A stretch of 53,478 nucleotides of DNA from an uncultured Lachnospiraceae bacterium (GTDB lineage: Bacteria; Bacillota; Clostridia; Lachnospirales; Lachnospiraceae): positions 1 through 53,478 of the forward strand of contig CALWLH010000014.1 in NCBI GenBank assembly GCA_944381475.1, read 5' to 3'. The notes under the pieces are model-generated. The model did not search any database and was not told the DNA's origin. It saw nothing but the letters and a program-made list of their open reading frames with translations. The translations under genes and the position numbers were made by a program. This document shows, in pieces, positions 32,833-41,429 of this stretch. Every line of letters starts with the position of its first letter. Position 1 is the first letter of the stretch.

Positions 32833-32969
32833 AACGAGGCAAGCGGCACCCGAGCTTGCTCAAGGTGACATTTGCCGAGTATCACATCGAGCCGGTGGGC
32901 GAGATGATATAATAAATCCGGGTGTGTCATAAAGCCGGTATTTCAAAACATATAGAAAGGGATAGAGGG

Positions 32970-34235
32970 ATGAATGTTGAAAGAGACAAGAAAATCCTTT
33001 CCTTCATCATTATAGCCACAGGGATATTGATATTTGTCCTTGTGATAGGCATTGTGATTTTTTCGCTTCCGGACACTACTGGAGAAGTGACGCCCTCCCA
33101 GACAGAGCGTACCCTGTCAGAAGAGGAGCGCTCGGGGGAGGACGCCTCCACGGAACCGGTAACGGAAGGCGATGGAGCAGAGGGGATCAATGACTTAGAG
33201 GAACAAGCTGCCGCTGATGCTTCAGCGGAGCCTGAGCCTGTGACCGTTCATCTGACTGCCTACGGAGACAATCTGCTGCATATGGGGATTTCAGCCTATT
33301 CCCAATTGGAGGATGGGAGCTATGATTTTTCACCTATTTATTCTGATATATCTGCCGCTGCCTCCGGGGCGGATATAGCCATAATCAATCAGGAGGTTGT
33401 TCTTGGGGGTTCTGAGCTGGGGATCAGCGGTTATCCGAATTTTAACGCGCCCCATGAGGCGGCGGACGCTCTCGCAGGTGCAGGCTTTGATGTGATGACC
33501 CTGGCTACAAACCATATACTTGACAAAGGGGCGGAGGGTGTTGCCTCCATGCTGGATTACATCAGAACCAATTTCCCGGATATGCTGACAACAGGCGCAT
33601 ATCTCTCGGAGGAGGAGCGGGGGACGATACCTGTGAAGGAGGTTTCAGGCGTTCGTATCGCCCTGCTGAATTATACTTACGGTTTAAACGGGCATTCCTC
33701 GTCCCAGGTTTATATCAATCAGATCCAGGATGAGGTGATGCTTTCTGATATTGCGAGAGCCAGAGATGAGGCGGACTATGTGGTGGTATGTATGCACTGG
33801 GGGGAGGAAAACCAGCTGGAACCCTCCGCAGAACAGAAGCGCCTGGCGGCTCTTCTGGCGGATGCGGGGGCGGATCTGATTATCGGCACCCACCCCCATG
33901 TGGTGCAGCCCATGGAGGTGCTGACCGGAGCGGATGGACATGAGACACTGGTGTACTATTCCCTGGGAAATCTGGTTTCCCTGCAGCATGAAACCGCCAA
34001 TATGCTGGGAGGCGTGGCGGATGTGAGCATCACATTTCAGGATGGACAGCTGATTGCAGCGGACTATGAGTATTCCTTTGTAGTGACCCAGTGGGACGAA
34101 AACCATGCAGGCTCCCATGTGTATCCCTGGAGCAGTTATACGCCGGAGCTGGCGGCAGCTCACGGCATCAGCCAGTTTGACGCGTCCTTTTCCTATGAGG
34201 CATTGGCGGAGATTATAGCCCGCGTTACCCAGTAG
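32970..34235 (+). CDS. CapA-family (poly-gamma-glutamate biosynthesis-like) metallophosphatase-fold protein
   Basis: A 421-residue membrane-anchored protein. One N-terminal transmembrane helix (about residues 10-32) is followed by an acidic Ser/Thr/Glu-rich linker (about 35-95) and an extracellular CapA domain. Calcineurin-like metal-site motifs are visible: LTAYGDNLLH, IAIINQEVVLGG, LATNHILDKGAEG, VVVCMHWGEE and LIIGTHPHVVQPM. CapA/PgsA proteins take part in poly-gamma-glutamate capsule polymerisation or export. Most single CapA proteins in clostridia lack the partner CapB and CapC genes, as here, so the role is open. GATAGAGGG lies before the ATG. The XpaC gene begins 23 bp after the stop, suggesting an operon. 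Confidence 0.9.
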   Translation: MNVERDKKILSFIIIATGILIFVLVIGIVIFSLPDTTGEVTPSQTERTLSEEERSGEDASTEPVTEGDGAEGINDLEEQAAADASAEPEPVTVHLTAYGDNLLHMGISAYSQLEDGSYDFSPIYSDISAAASGADIAIINQEVVLGGSELGISGYPNFNAPHEAADALAGAGFDVMTLATNHILDKGAEGVASMLDYIRTNFPDMLTTGAYLSEEERGTIPVKEVSGVRIALLNYTYGLNGHSSSQVYINQIQDEVMLSDIARARDEADYVVVCMHWGEENQLEPSAEQKRLAALLADAGADLIIGTHPHVVQPMEVLTGADGHETLVYYSLGNLVSLQHETANMLGGVADVSITFQDGQLIAADYEYSFVVTQWDENHAGSHVYPWSSYTPELAAAHGISQFDASFSYEALAEIIARVTQ

Positions 34236-34258
34236 GGACGGGAAAAGAGGAGGAGTAT

Positions 34259-35593
34259 ATGCCATCTTACCAGGACAGCGGATGGAAAAATTACAGAAAA
34301 GAGGATCATGACCCTTACGAGCATGACGACTGGGATATTGGGGAGCAGATCAGGAGCAGTGTGGCTGCATCCACGGACTGGATCAATGACATGATTTCCA
34401 GTATCCGGGGCGAAGTCACGGGGCAGGTGGAAAATATTAGGCGCTCCGCAGGCGTGAAAAGTCCCGAGGAGCTTCGGGCAGAGGCGGAGCAAAGAGCAAG
34501 AAGGCAGCAGGAGCTTGTGGAACAGACCAGAAAGCGGGAGGAGATTAAAAGCCGCATTGGCTCCGTTTCTGTCTGGAAGAATTTCAGCCACGGCATCGGA
34601 CAGGTGGTTTGCGGTCTTTTTGCCGGAGGCTTTGGAATAATCACACTGGCATTCTTGCTGGCATTTCTTTCTACCGGGATGCAGTCAGAGAGTGCAGGAA
34701 TGGTGGTAGTGTTCTTCGTGCTGACCGTTGTTTTCGGTATGCTCACAAGCTATAACACAAAAAAGCGCCGGCAGCTGAAGCGCTTTGTGCGCTATACCCA
34801 GATCATTCAGGATAAGCTGTATGTCAATATCGAGGATTTTATGAACAGTCTTGGCTATTCCAGAAAGACCGTTTTAAGGGATCTTCGCAAGATGATCGAG
34901 GTGGGCATCTTAAAGCAGGGTCATATCGACAATCAGGGGAAGTATCTGATGCTGACGGACGAGACCTATCATCAGTATCTCCAGGCTCAGGAGAGCTATC
35001 AAAGCCGGATGCGCAGGGAAGGAAAGAGCTCTGTCCAGACAGCGGATGGGGAGCTGGAGCAGTTAAAGAAAAAGCACCGTGCCCGGGCTGAGGAGCGTGC
35101 TCAGGAAAAGGCCCAGGAGGAGGAGATTTTATCTGAGATTGAAGCCAGGGCGAAGGAGGAGCTTGCAAAGACGCTGACCCAGGGGCGGGCTTATATCAAG
35201 GAGATCCGGGAGGCCAACGATGAGATTCCCGGGGAGGAAATCTCTGCAAAGCTGGATCGCTTAGAGACAGTGGCGGGACAGATTTTTACCATTGTGGAGG
35301 AGCACCCGGAAAAGCTTTCCGAGATCCGCAAGTTTATGGACTACTATCTGCCCACAGCATTGAAGCTTTTAAAGAGCTATCAGGAGTTTGACGCACAGCC
35401 GGTGCAGGGGGAAAATATCACAAAGGCCAAGAAGGAAATCGAGGATACCATTGATATGATCAATATGGCTTTTGAAAATCTCTCGGATCGTCTGTATCAG
35501 GATGTGGCCATGGAGGTCAGCGCGGACATTTCTGTGCTCCGGACCCTTCTGGCCCAGGAAGGACTTAAAGAGAAGGACTTTGTTCTCAAATGA
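34259..35593 (+). CDS. XpaC-like protein (5-bromo-4-chloroindolyl phosphate hydrolysis family)
   Basis: A 444-residue protein partnered with TelA downstream, the usual pairing for this family. The N-terminus is charged and coiled-coil-like (RAEAEQRARRQQELVEQTRKREE). Two adjacent hydrophobic segments at about 115-165 (VVCGLFAGGFGIITLAFLLAF, MVVVFFVLTVVFGML) anchor it. A winged-helix-like part follows at about 185-235 (YVNIEDFMNSLGYSRKTVLRDLRKMIEVGIL). Then comes a long Glu/Lys/Ala coiled coil and the XpaC domain (KFMDYYLPTALKLLKSYQEF). The name comes from an indicator-dye phenotype; the biochemical role is unknown. AGGAGGAG lies before the ATG. Confidence 0.85.
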   Translation: MPSYQDSGWKNYRKEDHDPYEHDDWDIGEQIRSSVAASTDWINDMISSIRGEVTGQVENIRRSAGVKSPEELRAEAEQRARRQQELVEQTRKREEIKSRIGSVSVWKNFSHGIGQVVCGLFAGGFGIITLAFLLAFLSTGMQSESAGMVVVFFVLTVVFGMLTSYNTKKRRQLKRFVRYTQIIQDKLYVNIEDFMNSLGYSRKTVLRDLRKMIEVGILKQGHIDNQGKYLMLTDETYHQYLQAQESYQSRMRREGKSSVQTADGELEQLKKKHRARAEERAQEKAQEEEILSEIEARAKEELAKTLTQGRAYIKEIREANDEIPGEEISAKLDRLETVAGQIFTIVEEHPEKLSEIRKFMDYYLPTALKLLKSYQEFDAQPVQGENITKAKKEIEDTIDMINMAFENLSDRLYQDVAMEVSADISVLRTLLAQEGLKEKDFVLK

Positions 35594-35785
35594 GCCGTGC
35601 AGCTCCAGGCAGCATAGGCCTTCAGGGGAAAGTGTACTTTCACATGAAGGCCTATGCTGCCTGGAGATATAGGGCGAATGCCCTACATGAAACAGCCCGA
35701 AGGGCTGTGAATGCTGCACGGCGGAAAGAAGAGGAGCAAAACAGCTGCAGCATAGCCCGAAGGGCTGTGAATGCTGCACGGCATT
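35594..35785. repeat. Palindromic repeat element between xpaC-like and telA-like genes
   Basis: A 22-bp perfect inverted repeat (35603-35624 with 35645-35666, core GGCAGCATAGGCCTTCA) flanks a 20-nt loop holding its own GAAAGT/ACTTTC stem. Then a 29-bp unit starting AGCCCGAAGGGCTGTGAATG occurs twice, at 35694-35722 and 35754-35782, exactly 60 bp apart. The second copy, with GCAGCAT before it and TTTTTT after it, forms a terminator-like hairpin. GCCGTGCAGC near 35594 can also pair with GCTGCACGGC in each copy. No frame of note is encoded. Confidence 0.75.
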
Positions 35786-35822
35786 TTTTAAGGGAAAAAA
35801 CATATATTAGGAGGAGCAGAAT

Positions 35823-36968
35823 ATGGCGTTTGAAGATCAGGAGATTCCGGTGCCTACATTGACATTTGGAGCAGAGGAGGAAGATCACAGCACAGCCGTG
35901 CAGGAGACATCCTTTAAGGAGCCGGTACCGGCAATGGACCCGGAGGAGGCGAAGCTTTCACCCCAGGAGCAGCAGATGGTGGAGCAGTTTTCCCAGACCA
36001 TTGACCTGAATAATTCCAACGGAATTTTGCAGTACGGCGCAGGGGCTCAGAAAAAGATCGCTGATTTCAGCTCCACCGCCCTGGAAAATGTCCGAACAAA
36101 GGATCTGGGCGAGGTTGGAAAGCTGCTGGCAAATGTGGTTACGGAGCTGAAAAGCTTTGATGTGGAAGAGGAAAAGGGAATCATGGGCTGGTTTAAGAAA
36201 AACACCAACAAGGTAACCAGCATCCGCGCCCAGTACGCAAAGGCGGAGGCCAATGTGACGGCAGTGAGCCAGGCGCTGGAGAATCACCAGATTCAGCTTT
36301 TAAAGGATGTGGCCATGCTGGACAAGATGTACGAGCTGAACCTGGCATATTTCAAGGAGCTTTCCATGTACATCCTTGCCGGAAAGAAGAAGCTGGAGCG
36401 GGTAAAAAATGAGGAGCTTCCGGCGCTGACGAAAAAAGCCAAGGAAACAGGGCTTCAGGAGGACGCCCAGGCGGTGAATGATCTCACATCCCTTGCAAAC
36501 CGTTTTGAAAAGAAAATCCATGATCTGGAGCTCACCCGGATGATCTCCCTTCAGATGGGACCCCAGATTCGTCTGCTGCAGAATAACGATACTCTGATGA
36601 GCGAAAAGATTCAGTCCACCCTGGTAAATACCATCCCTCTCTGGAGAAGCCAGATGGTGATTGCCATTGGGGTGGCCCATTCCCAGGAGGCTGCGGAGGC
36701 TACCCGGGAAGCCACGGAGATGACCAATGCTTTGCTTAAGAAGAATGCGGAGGCGTTAAAGATGGCAACCATTGAGACGGCAAGGGAATCCGAGCGGGGT
36801 ATCGTGGATATCGAGACCCTAAAGGCCACAAACCAGTCCCTCATCAGCACCCTGGACGAGGTGATGAAGATTCAGGACGAGGGGCGCCAGAAGCGGGCCG
36901 CCGCGGAGGCAGAGCTGCAGAAGATGGAGAATGAAATGAAGGAAAAGCTGCTGTCCATGAAGGCTTGA
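35823..36968 (+). CDS. TelA-like toxic anion resistance protein
   Basis: A 381-residue, mostly helical protein of the TelA/KlaA family. An acidic N-terminal leader is followed by the TelA domain (about residues 50-370), with GIMGWFKKNTNKVTSIRAQYAKAEANV, ILAGKKKLERV, LTRMISLQMGPQIRLLQNNDTLMSEKIQSTL and the IPLWRSQMVIAIG block. The C-terminus is coiled coil. TelA homologues are linked to tellurite and cell-envelope stress tolerance, by an unclear mechanism. AGGAGGAG lies 7 bp before the ATG. It pairs with XpaC upstream but is separated from it by the repeat element, which may attenuate it. It ends at a bidirectional terminator. Confidence 0.92.
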   Translation: MAFEDQEIPVPTLTFGAEEEDHSTAVQETSFKEPVPAMDPEEAKLSPQEQQMVEQFSQTIDLNNSNGILQYGAGAQKKIADFSSTALENVRTKDLGEVGKLLANVVTELKSFDVEEEKGIMGWFKKNTNKVTSIRAQYAKAEANVTAVSQALENHQIQLLKDVAMLDKMYELNLAYFKELSMYILAGKKKLERVKNEELPALTKKAKETGLQEDAQAVNDLTSLANRFEKKIHDLELTRMISLQMGPQIRLLQNNDTLMSEKIQSTLVNTIPLWRSQMVIAIGVAHSQEAAEATREATEMTNALLKKNAEALKMATIETARESERGIVDIETLKATNQSLISTLDEVMKIQDEGRQKRAAAEAELQKMENEMKEKLLSMKA

Positions 36969-37021
36969 GAAGGAACGCTTTAAGGCGGGATGAAGAAAAG
37001 GCATCTGATATATTTGCAAAC

Positions 37022-37059
37022 AAAAACAGGCTGCCCGGTTTTGCCGGACAGCCTGTTTT
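37022..37059. terminator. Bidirectional terminator between telA-like and csp genes
   Basis: AAACAGGCTG-CCGG and CCGG-CAGCCTGTTTT pair around TTTTG with one C-A mismatch. A- and T-runs on both sides serve both strands. Confidence 0.88.
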
Positions 37060-37085
37060 CGCTGAACAATAGGACGCAAACCAAC

Positions 37086-37289
37086 CTAGACAATGGGAAC
37101 GACATTGACAGCCTGGGGGCCTCTGCTGCCCTCTGTCACATCGTAAGTCACCTTCTGGCCATCCTCCAAGGTCTTATAGCCCTGGGTAGCGATGCCGCTG
37201 TAGTGAACGAAGATGTCCTGTCCGTCCTCATCGCCAGTGATGAAGCCAAAGCCCTTTGTTGCGTTAAACCACTTTACTGTACCAGTCAT
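37086..37289 (-). CDS. csp: Cold-shock domain protein
   Basis: A 67-residue OB-fold RNA chaperone. It begins [19 protein letters not shown], containing RNP1 (KGFGFI), followed by RNP2 (DIFVHYS) and ending GPQAVNVV. It melts RNA structure, as CspA and CspB proteins do. The start is set by AGGAGG 8 bp upstream. The predicted promoter lies about 130 bp upstream, giving the long 5' leader typical of cold-shock mRNAs. Monocistronic. Confidence 0.97.
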   Translation of the reverse strand: MTGTVKWFNATKGFGFITGDEDGQDIFVHYSGIATQGYKTLEDGQKVTYDVTEGSRGPQAVNVVPIV

Positions 37290-37419
37290 TATGATACCTC
37301 CTGTATATTTGCCCGCAGGCATTTTGCGTTTTGGACAATGATATATCATAGTAAGTATCATAAAAGCAGCGCAATTGTGAAACTAAACACGAAAAATCAA
37401 AAACCCAAAATACGCATAC

Positions 37420-37448
37420 ACTTTAGCATGAAAAAATATACTTGTCAA
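37420..37448 (-). promoter_or_regulatory. Promoter of the cold-shock gene
   Basis: On the minus strand TTGACA (37443-37448) and TAAAGT (37420-37425) are 17 bp apart. The region between here and the csp start (37290-37413) is an AT-rich leader. The palindromic -35 box can also serve a promoter on the plus strand. Confidence 0.7.
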
Positions 37449-37603
37449 GGCAAACAAAATTTATATTTTCAAAAATGCGGCGGGATTTTCAGAGGAAACC
37501 TTCATGGGCCCGGCAGCCGGACATATCACCGTACCATGAAAGTCTGGCGGGCGCATTTGGCATACCTGAATTGATGCCGCCTATCCGGCGGCAGGATTTT
37601 TAG
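37442..37603 (+). ncRNA. Candidate small transcript or tiny gene, divergent from csp
   Basis: On the plus strand TTGTCA (37442-37447), 16 bp, and TATTTT (37464-37469) could form a promoter. A terminator-like hairpin ends the region at 37575-37601, with TTCATGG/CCATGAA pairing in between. The stretch also contains a 42-codon frame from ATG 37475 to TAG 37601 (contains ESLAGAFGIPELMPPIRR), but without a ribosome site. It could be a small RNA, a leaderless small gene or a gene remnant. Confidence 0.3.
37575..37601 (+). terminator. Orphan terminator-like hairpin
   Basis: TGCCGCC, loop TATCC and GGCGGCA, then GGATTTTT. No recognised plus-strand gene ends here. Confidence 0.55.
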
Positions 37604-37647
37604 GGTAAATGAGGGGAAGGATTTAGGGGATATAATTAAGTCACCAC

Positions 37648-37676
37648 TTGTTTATTTTATGGAGTTATGATAGAAT
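37648..37676 (+). promoter_or_regulatory. Promoter of the PlsC-GH3 operon
   Basis: TTGTTT (37648-37653) and TAGAAT (37671-37676) are 17 bp apart, about 100 bp before the PlsC start. Confidence 0.55.
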
Positions 37677-37774
37677 CAACCAGAGAAAAAGCTGCTGTCA
37701 TGTCCTGAATGGATGCTGTGAGGGGCATACAGAGCAGGCGGATTTTTTAATTCGGTATAGAAAGGACTGCTTTT

Positions 37775-38494
37775 ATGAAAAGGATATTGTGGATGGTGCT
37801 GAGCAACATCCTGTTCGTGCCCTACGGCTGGATCAAGCTGTGCTGGTATGCGGCACATGCGGACAGATATACCAGGGACCAGCGCTGGAAGCTGGTAAAA
37901 TACATTGACCGGAAGGCCATTAAGGGCGGCCGGATACGGATTCAGGTCACAGGACTTGAAAACCTGCCCAGGGAGGACGGGTTCATTTTTTATCCCAACC
38001 ATCAGGGACTGTTTGATGTTTTATCCATCATAGATATATGTGACCGGCCATTTTCTGTTGTCGCAAAAAAAGAGCTGGAGGGAATCCAGTTTTTAAAGCA
38101 GATATTTGCCTGCATGGGTTCGCTGTTTATGGACCGGGATGATGTGCGCCAGTCCATGCAGGTGATCATGGAGGTGGCCAAAAAGGTGAAGGAGGGGCAG
38201 AATTTCCTGATTTTCGCGGAGGGTACCCGCAGCAGGAACAAAAATGCGCTTTTGGAATTTAAGGCGGGCAGCTTTAAGTGCGCCACAAAATCCAGATGCC
38301 CCATAGTACCGGTGGCGCTGCTGGACACCTACAAGGTGATGGACACCAATTCCATCAAGCCGGTGGATGTGCAGGTGCATATTTTGCCGCCCATTTATTA
38401 TGAGGAGTATGGAAGCATGAAAACAACGGAGATTGCCCAGATGGTGCATGACCGGATTGAAGAGAAGATAAAGGAGAATGAGTATGGAGCTTAG
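37775..38494 (+). CDS. Lysophospholipid acyltransferase, PlsC family
   Basis: A 239-residue membrane-associated acyltransferase, complete here. A hydrophobic N-terminus (MKRILWMVLSNILFVPYGW) is followed by the catalytic YPNHQGLFDVL (NHx4D), FMDRDDVRQSMQV, the FAEGTRSRN glycerol-phosphate site and the PIVPVALLDTY block. It should acylate lysophosphatidic acid or a similar acceptor. A paralogue is at 1-467. AAAGGA lies 9 bp before the ATG. The GH3 gene starts 11 bp inside its 3' end, so they are translationally coupled, although the functional link is not obvious. Confidence 0.92.
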   Translation: MKRILWMVLSNILFVPYGWIKLCWYAAHADRYTRDQRWKLVKYIDRKAIKGGRIRIQVTGLENLPREDGFIFYPNHQGLFDVLSIIDICDRPFSVVAKKELEGIQFLKQIFACMGSLFMDRDDVRQSMQVIMEVAKKVKEGQNFLIFAEGTRSRNKNALLEFKAGSFKCATKSRCPIVPVALLDTYKVMDTNSIKPVDVQVHILPPIYYEEYGSMKTTEIAQMVHDRIEEKIKENEYGA

Positions 38495-41300
38495 ACTGGA
38501 TTGGAAGGAATATGAGCGATCCGCCAGACAGGCGGTGGCCGAGGGCGTGGTACTCCTGAAAAACGAAAACCATGTGCTGCCCCTGCTGGAGGGGACAAGG
38601 CTGGCGGTATTCGGTCGTATGCAGAACCATTATTACAAGTCCGGAACTGGTTCCGGCGGTATGGTGAATGTGAAAAAGGTATGGGGAATCCTGGACGCCT
38701 TAAAGGAAGAACCGCTGTCCTTAAATCAGGAGCTGCTGGCAGCCTATGAGAAATTTGACGAGACTCATCCCTTGCAGGAGGGGGTGGGCTTTGGACAGGA
38801 GCCCTGGTCCCAGGAGGAGATGGATATCGATATGGAGCTGGTGCGCCGGGCGAGAGAGGAATCCGATGTGGCTCTGGTCATCATTGGAAGAACTGCCGGG
38901 GAGGAGCAGGACTATGCGGATGAACCGGGCTCCTACCGCCTGACAGCCCTGGAAAAGGAGCTCTTGAATAAGGTTCGCATGGCCTTTGACCGGATGATCG
39001 TGGTTTTGAATGTCAGCGCTGTTCTGGACATGGGAGATATCGAGCTTGTCAAACCTGACGGGCTTCTCTACGCCTGGCAGGGAGGCGAGATGGGAGGTCT
39101 TGGAACTGCCGATGTGCTGATGGGCCGGGTATGCCCCAGCGGCCGTCTGACGGACACCATTGCAAAGAGTATACACGACTATCCCGCAGATCCATATTTT
39201 GGAAATACAGAGAAAAATTTCTATGTGGAGGACATCTATGTAGGCTACAGATATTTTGAAACCTTCCACAAACAGTCCGTGCTGTATCCCTTTGGTTTCG
39301 GCCTGTCCTACACCGATTTCAAAATTGAAATGGATGCGGACAGCTATTTCGATATGGAAAAGGATCTGCAGGCAGGTAAAATCAGAGTCCGGGTTACAAA
39401 TATAGGAAAGGTTCCCGGAAAGGAAGTGGTTCAGGTCTATATCAGCGAGCCCCAGGGGGAGCTGGGAAAGCCGGTCCTCAGGCTGGTGGACTATCAGAAA
39501 ACGGATGAGTTAGAGCCGGAACAGACCCAGCACCTGGTTTTTCACATCGATCCTTACCGCTATGCCTCCTATGATGATTCGGGAGCCACCGGCTATCCCC
39601 ATGCCTATGTGCTGGAGGAGGGCGCCTATCAGTTTTACGTGGGTAAAAATGTCAGGGATCTGATTCCGGCCGGGGGCTTTGAACTGGAACGGACGCAGCT
39701 GGTGGAGCAGCTCTCAGAGGCCATGGCTCCGGTAGAACCCTTCTCCAGGATGCGTCCGGTGTTTAACAATGGCAGCTATTTTGTGGAGCTGGAGCAGGTT
39801 CCCCTGGCAAAGGAGACCGAGGAACAGCACCGGGAGGCCGCCCTTCCAAAGGAGCTTCCATATATCGGAGATTTTCATATCAGCCTTTCCGATGTGCTTC
39901 ACGGCCGGGCCTCCATGGAAAAATTTATCGGGCAGCTCTCAGACGAGGATCTGTCCTGCATCATCCGGGGAGAGGGCATGGGAAGTCCGAAGGTAACGCC
40001 GGGAACAGCAGCAGCCTTTGGAGGCGTGAATCCGCATTTAAAGAAGCTTGGGATTCCCTGCGCCTGCTGCTCCGACGGCCCTTCCGGTATGCGTCTGGAC
40101 TGCGGCACCAGGGCTTTCAGCCTGCCAAACGGCACCCTTCTTGCCTGCACCTTTAACCAGGAGCTGAACCAGGAGCTGTATTATTATCTTGGCCTGGAGA
40201 TGACAAAAAATAAGGTGGATGTGCTTCTGGGACCGGGAATGAATCTGCACCGTTTCCCCTTAAACGGCCGCAATTTTGAATATTTCAGCGAGGATCCCCT
40301 GGTGACGGGTCTTACCGCTGCGGCGCAGCTGCGGGGACTGCACGCAGCAGGGGTCACCGGCACCTGCAAGCATTTCTGCGCCAATAATCAGGAGCTGAAC
40401 CGTCATGGGGTCAATGCCATTGTCTCCGAGAGGGCGCTTCGGGAAATGTACCTGAAGGGCTTTGAGATAGCGGTAAAAGAGGGAAATGCGGATTCTGTGA
40501 TGACCACCTACGGCCCGGTGAACGGAAGATGGACCAACAGCCGCTATGACCTGAATACAAAGATTCTCCGGGAAGAGTGGGGCTTTAAGGGCATTGTCAT
40601 GACGGACTGGTGGGCAAACATCGGCGACGTAGGCGGCGCTGTGACAAAGAACAATTTCGCTGCCCTGGTTCGCGCTCAGAACGACTTCTATGCGGTTTGC
40701 CCGGACGCAGCGGTGAATACAACAGGGGATAATACCCTGGCGGCTCTGAAGGAGGGAAGCATTACCCGGGGCGAGCTGCAGAGAAATGCTGCAAATATTT
40801 GCAGCTTCCTCCTGCACACCAATGCCATGAAGCGCATGATGGGCGAGGAGGTTCAGGTCATCCTGGAAAACTATGAGGATGAGGAGGAAGAAAGCATTGA
40901 TCTAAGCCAGGTGACATACCATACTATACAGGATGGCACGGTATTGTCCCTTGAGGATGTGAAGTGCTCGAAGGGCGCCAGCTATGTCTTTGGGGTTGAC
41001 GTGCAAAAGAGGGGGGCGTATAAGCTTGAGCTAACAGGAAAGTCAGACCTCAGCGAGCTGTCCCAGACGCCAATCTCCATTTTCTTCCAGAGCATTCCCG
41101 GCGGGACCCTTAGCTGGAACGGCACTGGAGGCGCATGGGTGACCAAGGCGCGGAATATCCTGTTTATGAACCGCTACGGCATCCTGCGGCTGTACTTTGG
41201 GGGAAGCGGCGTCAAGCTCCGGGATCTGCGGTTTACATTCATTTCAGAGGTGAAGGATCCTTCTGATATCCAGGATCTCTCGGAGTATATTTACGGTTAA
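38484..41300 (+). CDS. Glycoside hydrolase family 3 beta-glucosidase, circularly permuted domain order
   Basis: A 938-residue cytosolic enzyme (no signal peptide). The usual GH3 order is reversed. The alpha/beta sandwich domain comes first (about 1-260: AVAEGVVLLKNENHVLPL, DVALVIIGRTAGEEQDY), then a fibronectin-III-like part (about 270-400). The TIM barrel comes last (about 465-780), with the nucleophile Asp708 in GIVMTDWWA and substrate residues in GPGMNLHRFPLNGRNFEYFSEDP and TCKHFCANNQE. A further beta domain of about 120 residues ends the protein. Permuted GH3 enzymes are known from ruminococci and relatives. The ATG at 38484 is chosen because AAGGAGA lies 6-7 bp upstream; an ATG at 38478 abuts the site. 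Confidence 0.93.
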   Translation: MELRLDWKEYERSARQAVAEGVVLLKNENHVLPLLEGTRLAVFGRMQNHYYKSGTGSGGMVNVKKVWGILDALKEEPLSLNQELLAAYEKFDETHPLQEGVGFGQEPWSQEEMDIDMELVRRAREESDVALVIIGRTAGEEQDYADEPGSYRLTALEKELLNKVRMAFDRMIVVLNVSAVLDMGDIELVKPDGLLYAWQGGEMGGLGTADVLMGRVCPSGRLTDTIAKSIHDYPADPYFGNTEKNFYVEDIYVGYRYFETFHKQSVLYPFGFGLSYTDFKIEMDADSYFDMEKDLQAGKIRVRVTNIGKVPGKEVVQVYISEPQGELGKPVLRLVDYQKTDELEPEQTQHLVFHIDPYRYASYDDSGATGYPHAYVLEEGAYQFYVGKNVRDLIPAGGFELERTQLVEQLSEAMAPVEPFSRMRPVFNNGSYFVELEQVPLAKETEEQHREAALPKELPYIGDFHISLSDVLHGRASMEKFIGQLSDEDLSCIIRGEGMGSPKVTPGTAAAFGGVNPHLKKLGIPCACCSDGPSGMRLDCGTRAFSLPNGTLLACTFNQELNQELYYYLGLEMTKNKVDVLLGPGMNLHRFPLNGRNFEYFSEDPLVTGLTAAAQLRGLHAAGVTGTCKHFCANNQELNRHGVNAIVSERALREMYLKGFEIAVKEGNADSVMTTYGPVNGRWTNSRYDLNTKILREEWGFKGIVMTDWWANIGDVGGAVTKNNFAALVRAQNDFYAVCPDAAVNTTGDNTLAALKEGSITRGELQRNAANICSFLLHTNAMKRMMGEEVQVILENYEDEEEESIDLSQVTYHTIQDGTVLSLEDVKCSKGASYVFGVDVQKRGAYKLELTGKSDLSELSQTPISIFFQSIPGGTLSWNGTGGAWVTKARNILFMNRYGILRLYFGGSGVKLRDLRFTFISEVKDPSDIQDLSEYIYG

Positions 41301-41311
41301 GCAGCAAGCTG

Positions 41312-41353
41312 TGCCCGTCCTTCTGGGCAATATTGGGGACGGGTGCATTTTTT
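41312..41353 (+). terminator. Terminator of the PlsC-GH3 operon
   Basis: CCCGTCC (41314-41320) pairs with GGACGGG (41337-41343), followed by TGCATTTTTT. The loop is 16 nt. Confidence 0.75.
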
Positions 41354-41392
41354 ATATGGCTTGCATGAAAAAAAGGACACGTACAGGATGGG

Positions 41393-41421
41393 TTGAAGAA
41401 AAAAACATCTCATGGTAAGAT
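41393..41421 (+). promoter_or_regulatory. Promoter of the HAD/nucleotidyltransferase operon
   Basis: TTGAAG (41393-41398) and TAAGAT (41416-41421) are 17 bp apart. The start would fall near 41428, directly before the structured leader. Confidence 0.6.
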
Positions 41422-41429
41422 GGTGTGGT

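Noticed and set aside
35694-35782. CRISPR array
   Set aside because: Only two 29-bp copies, 60 bp apart, with internal palindromes and no cas genes. It fits a repeat element better.
36990-37574. Plus-strand frame of about 190 codons across the cold-shock gene
   Set aside because: It runs antisense through the terminator, the csp gene and its promoter, and its composition is not protein-like. Only the last part was kept, as a weak small-gene candidate.
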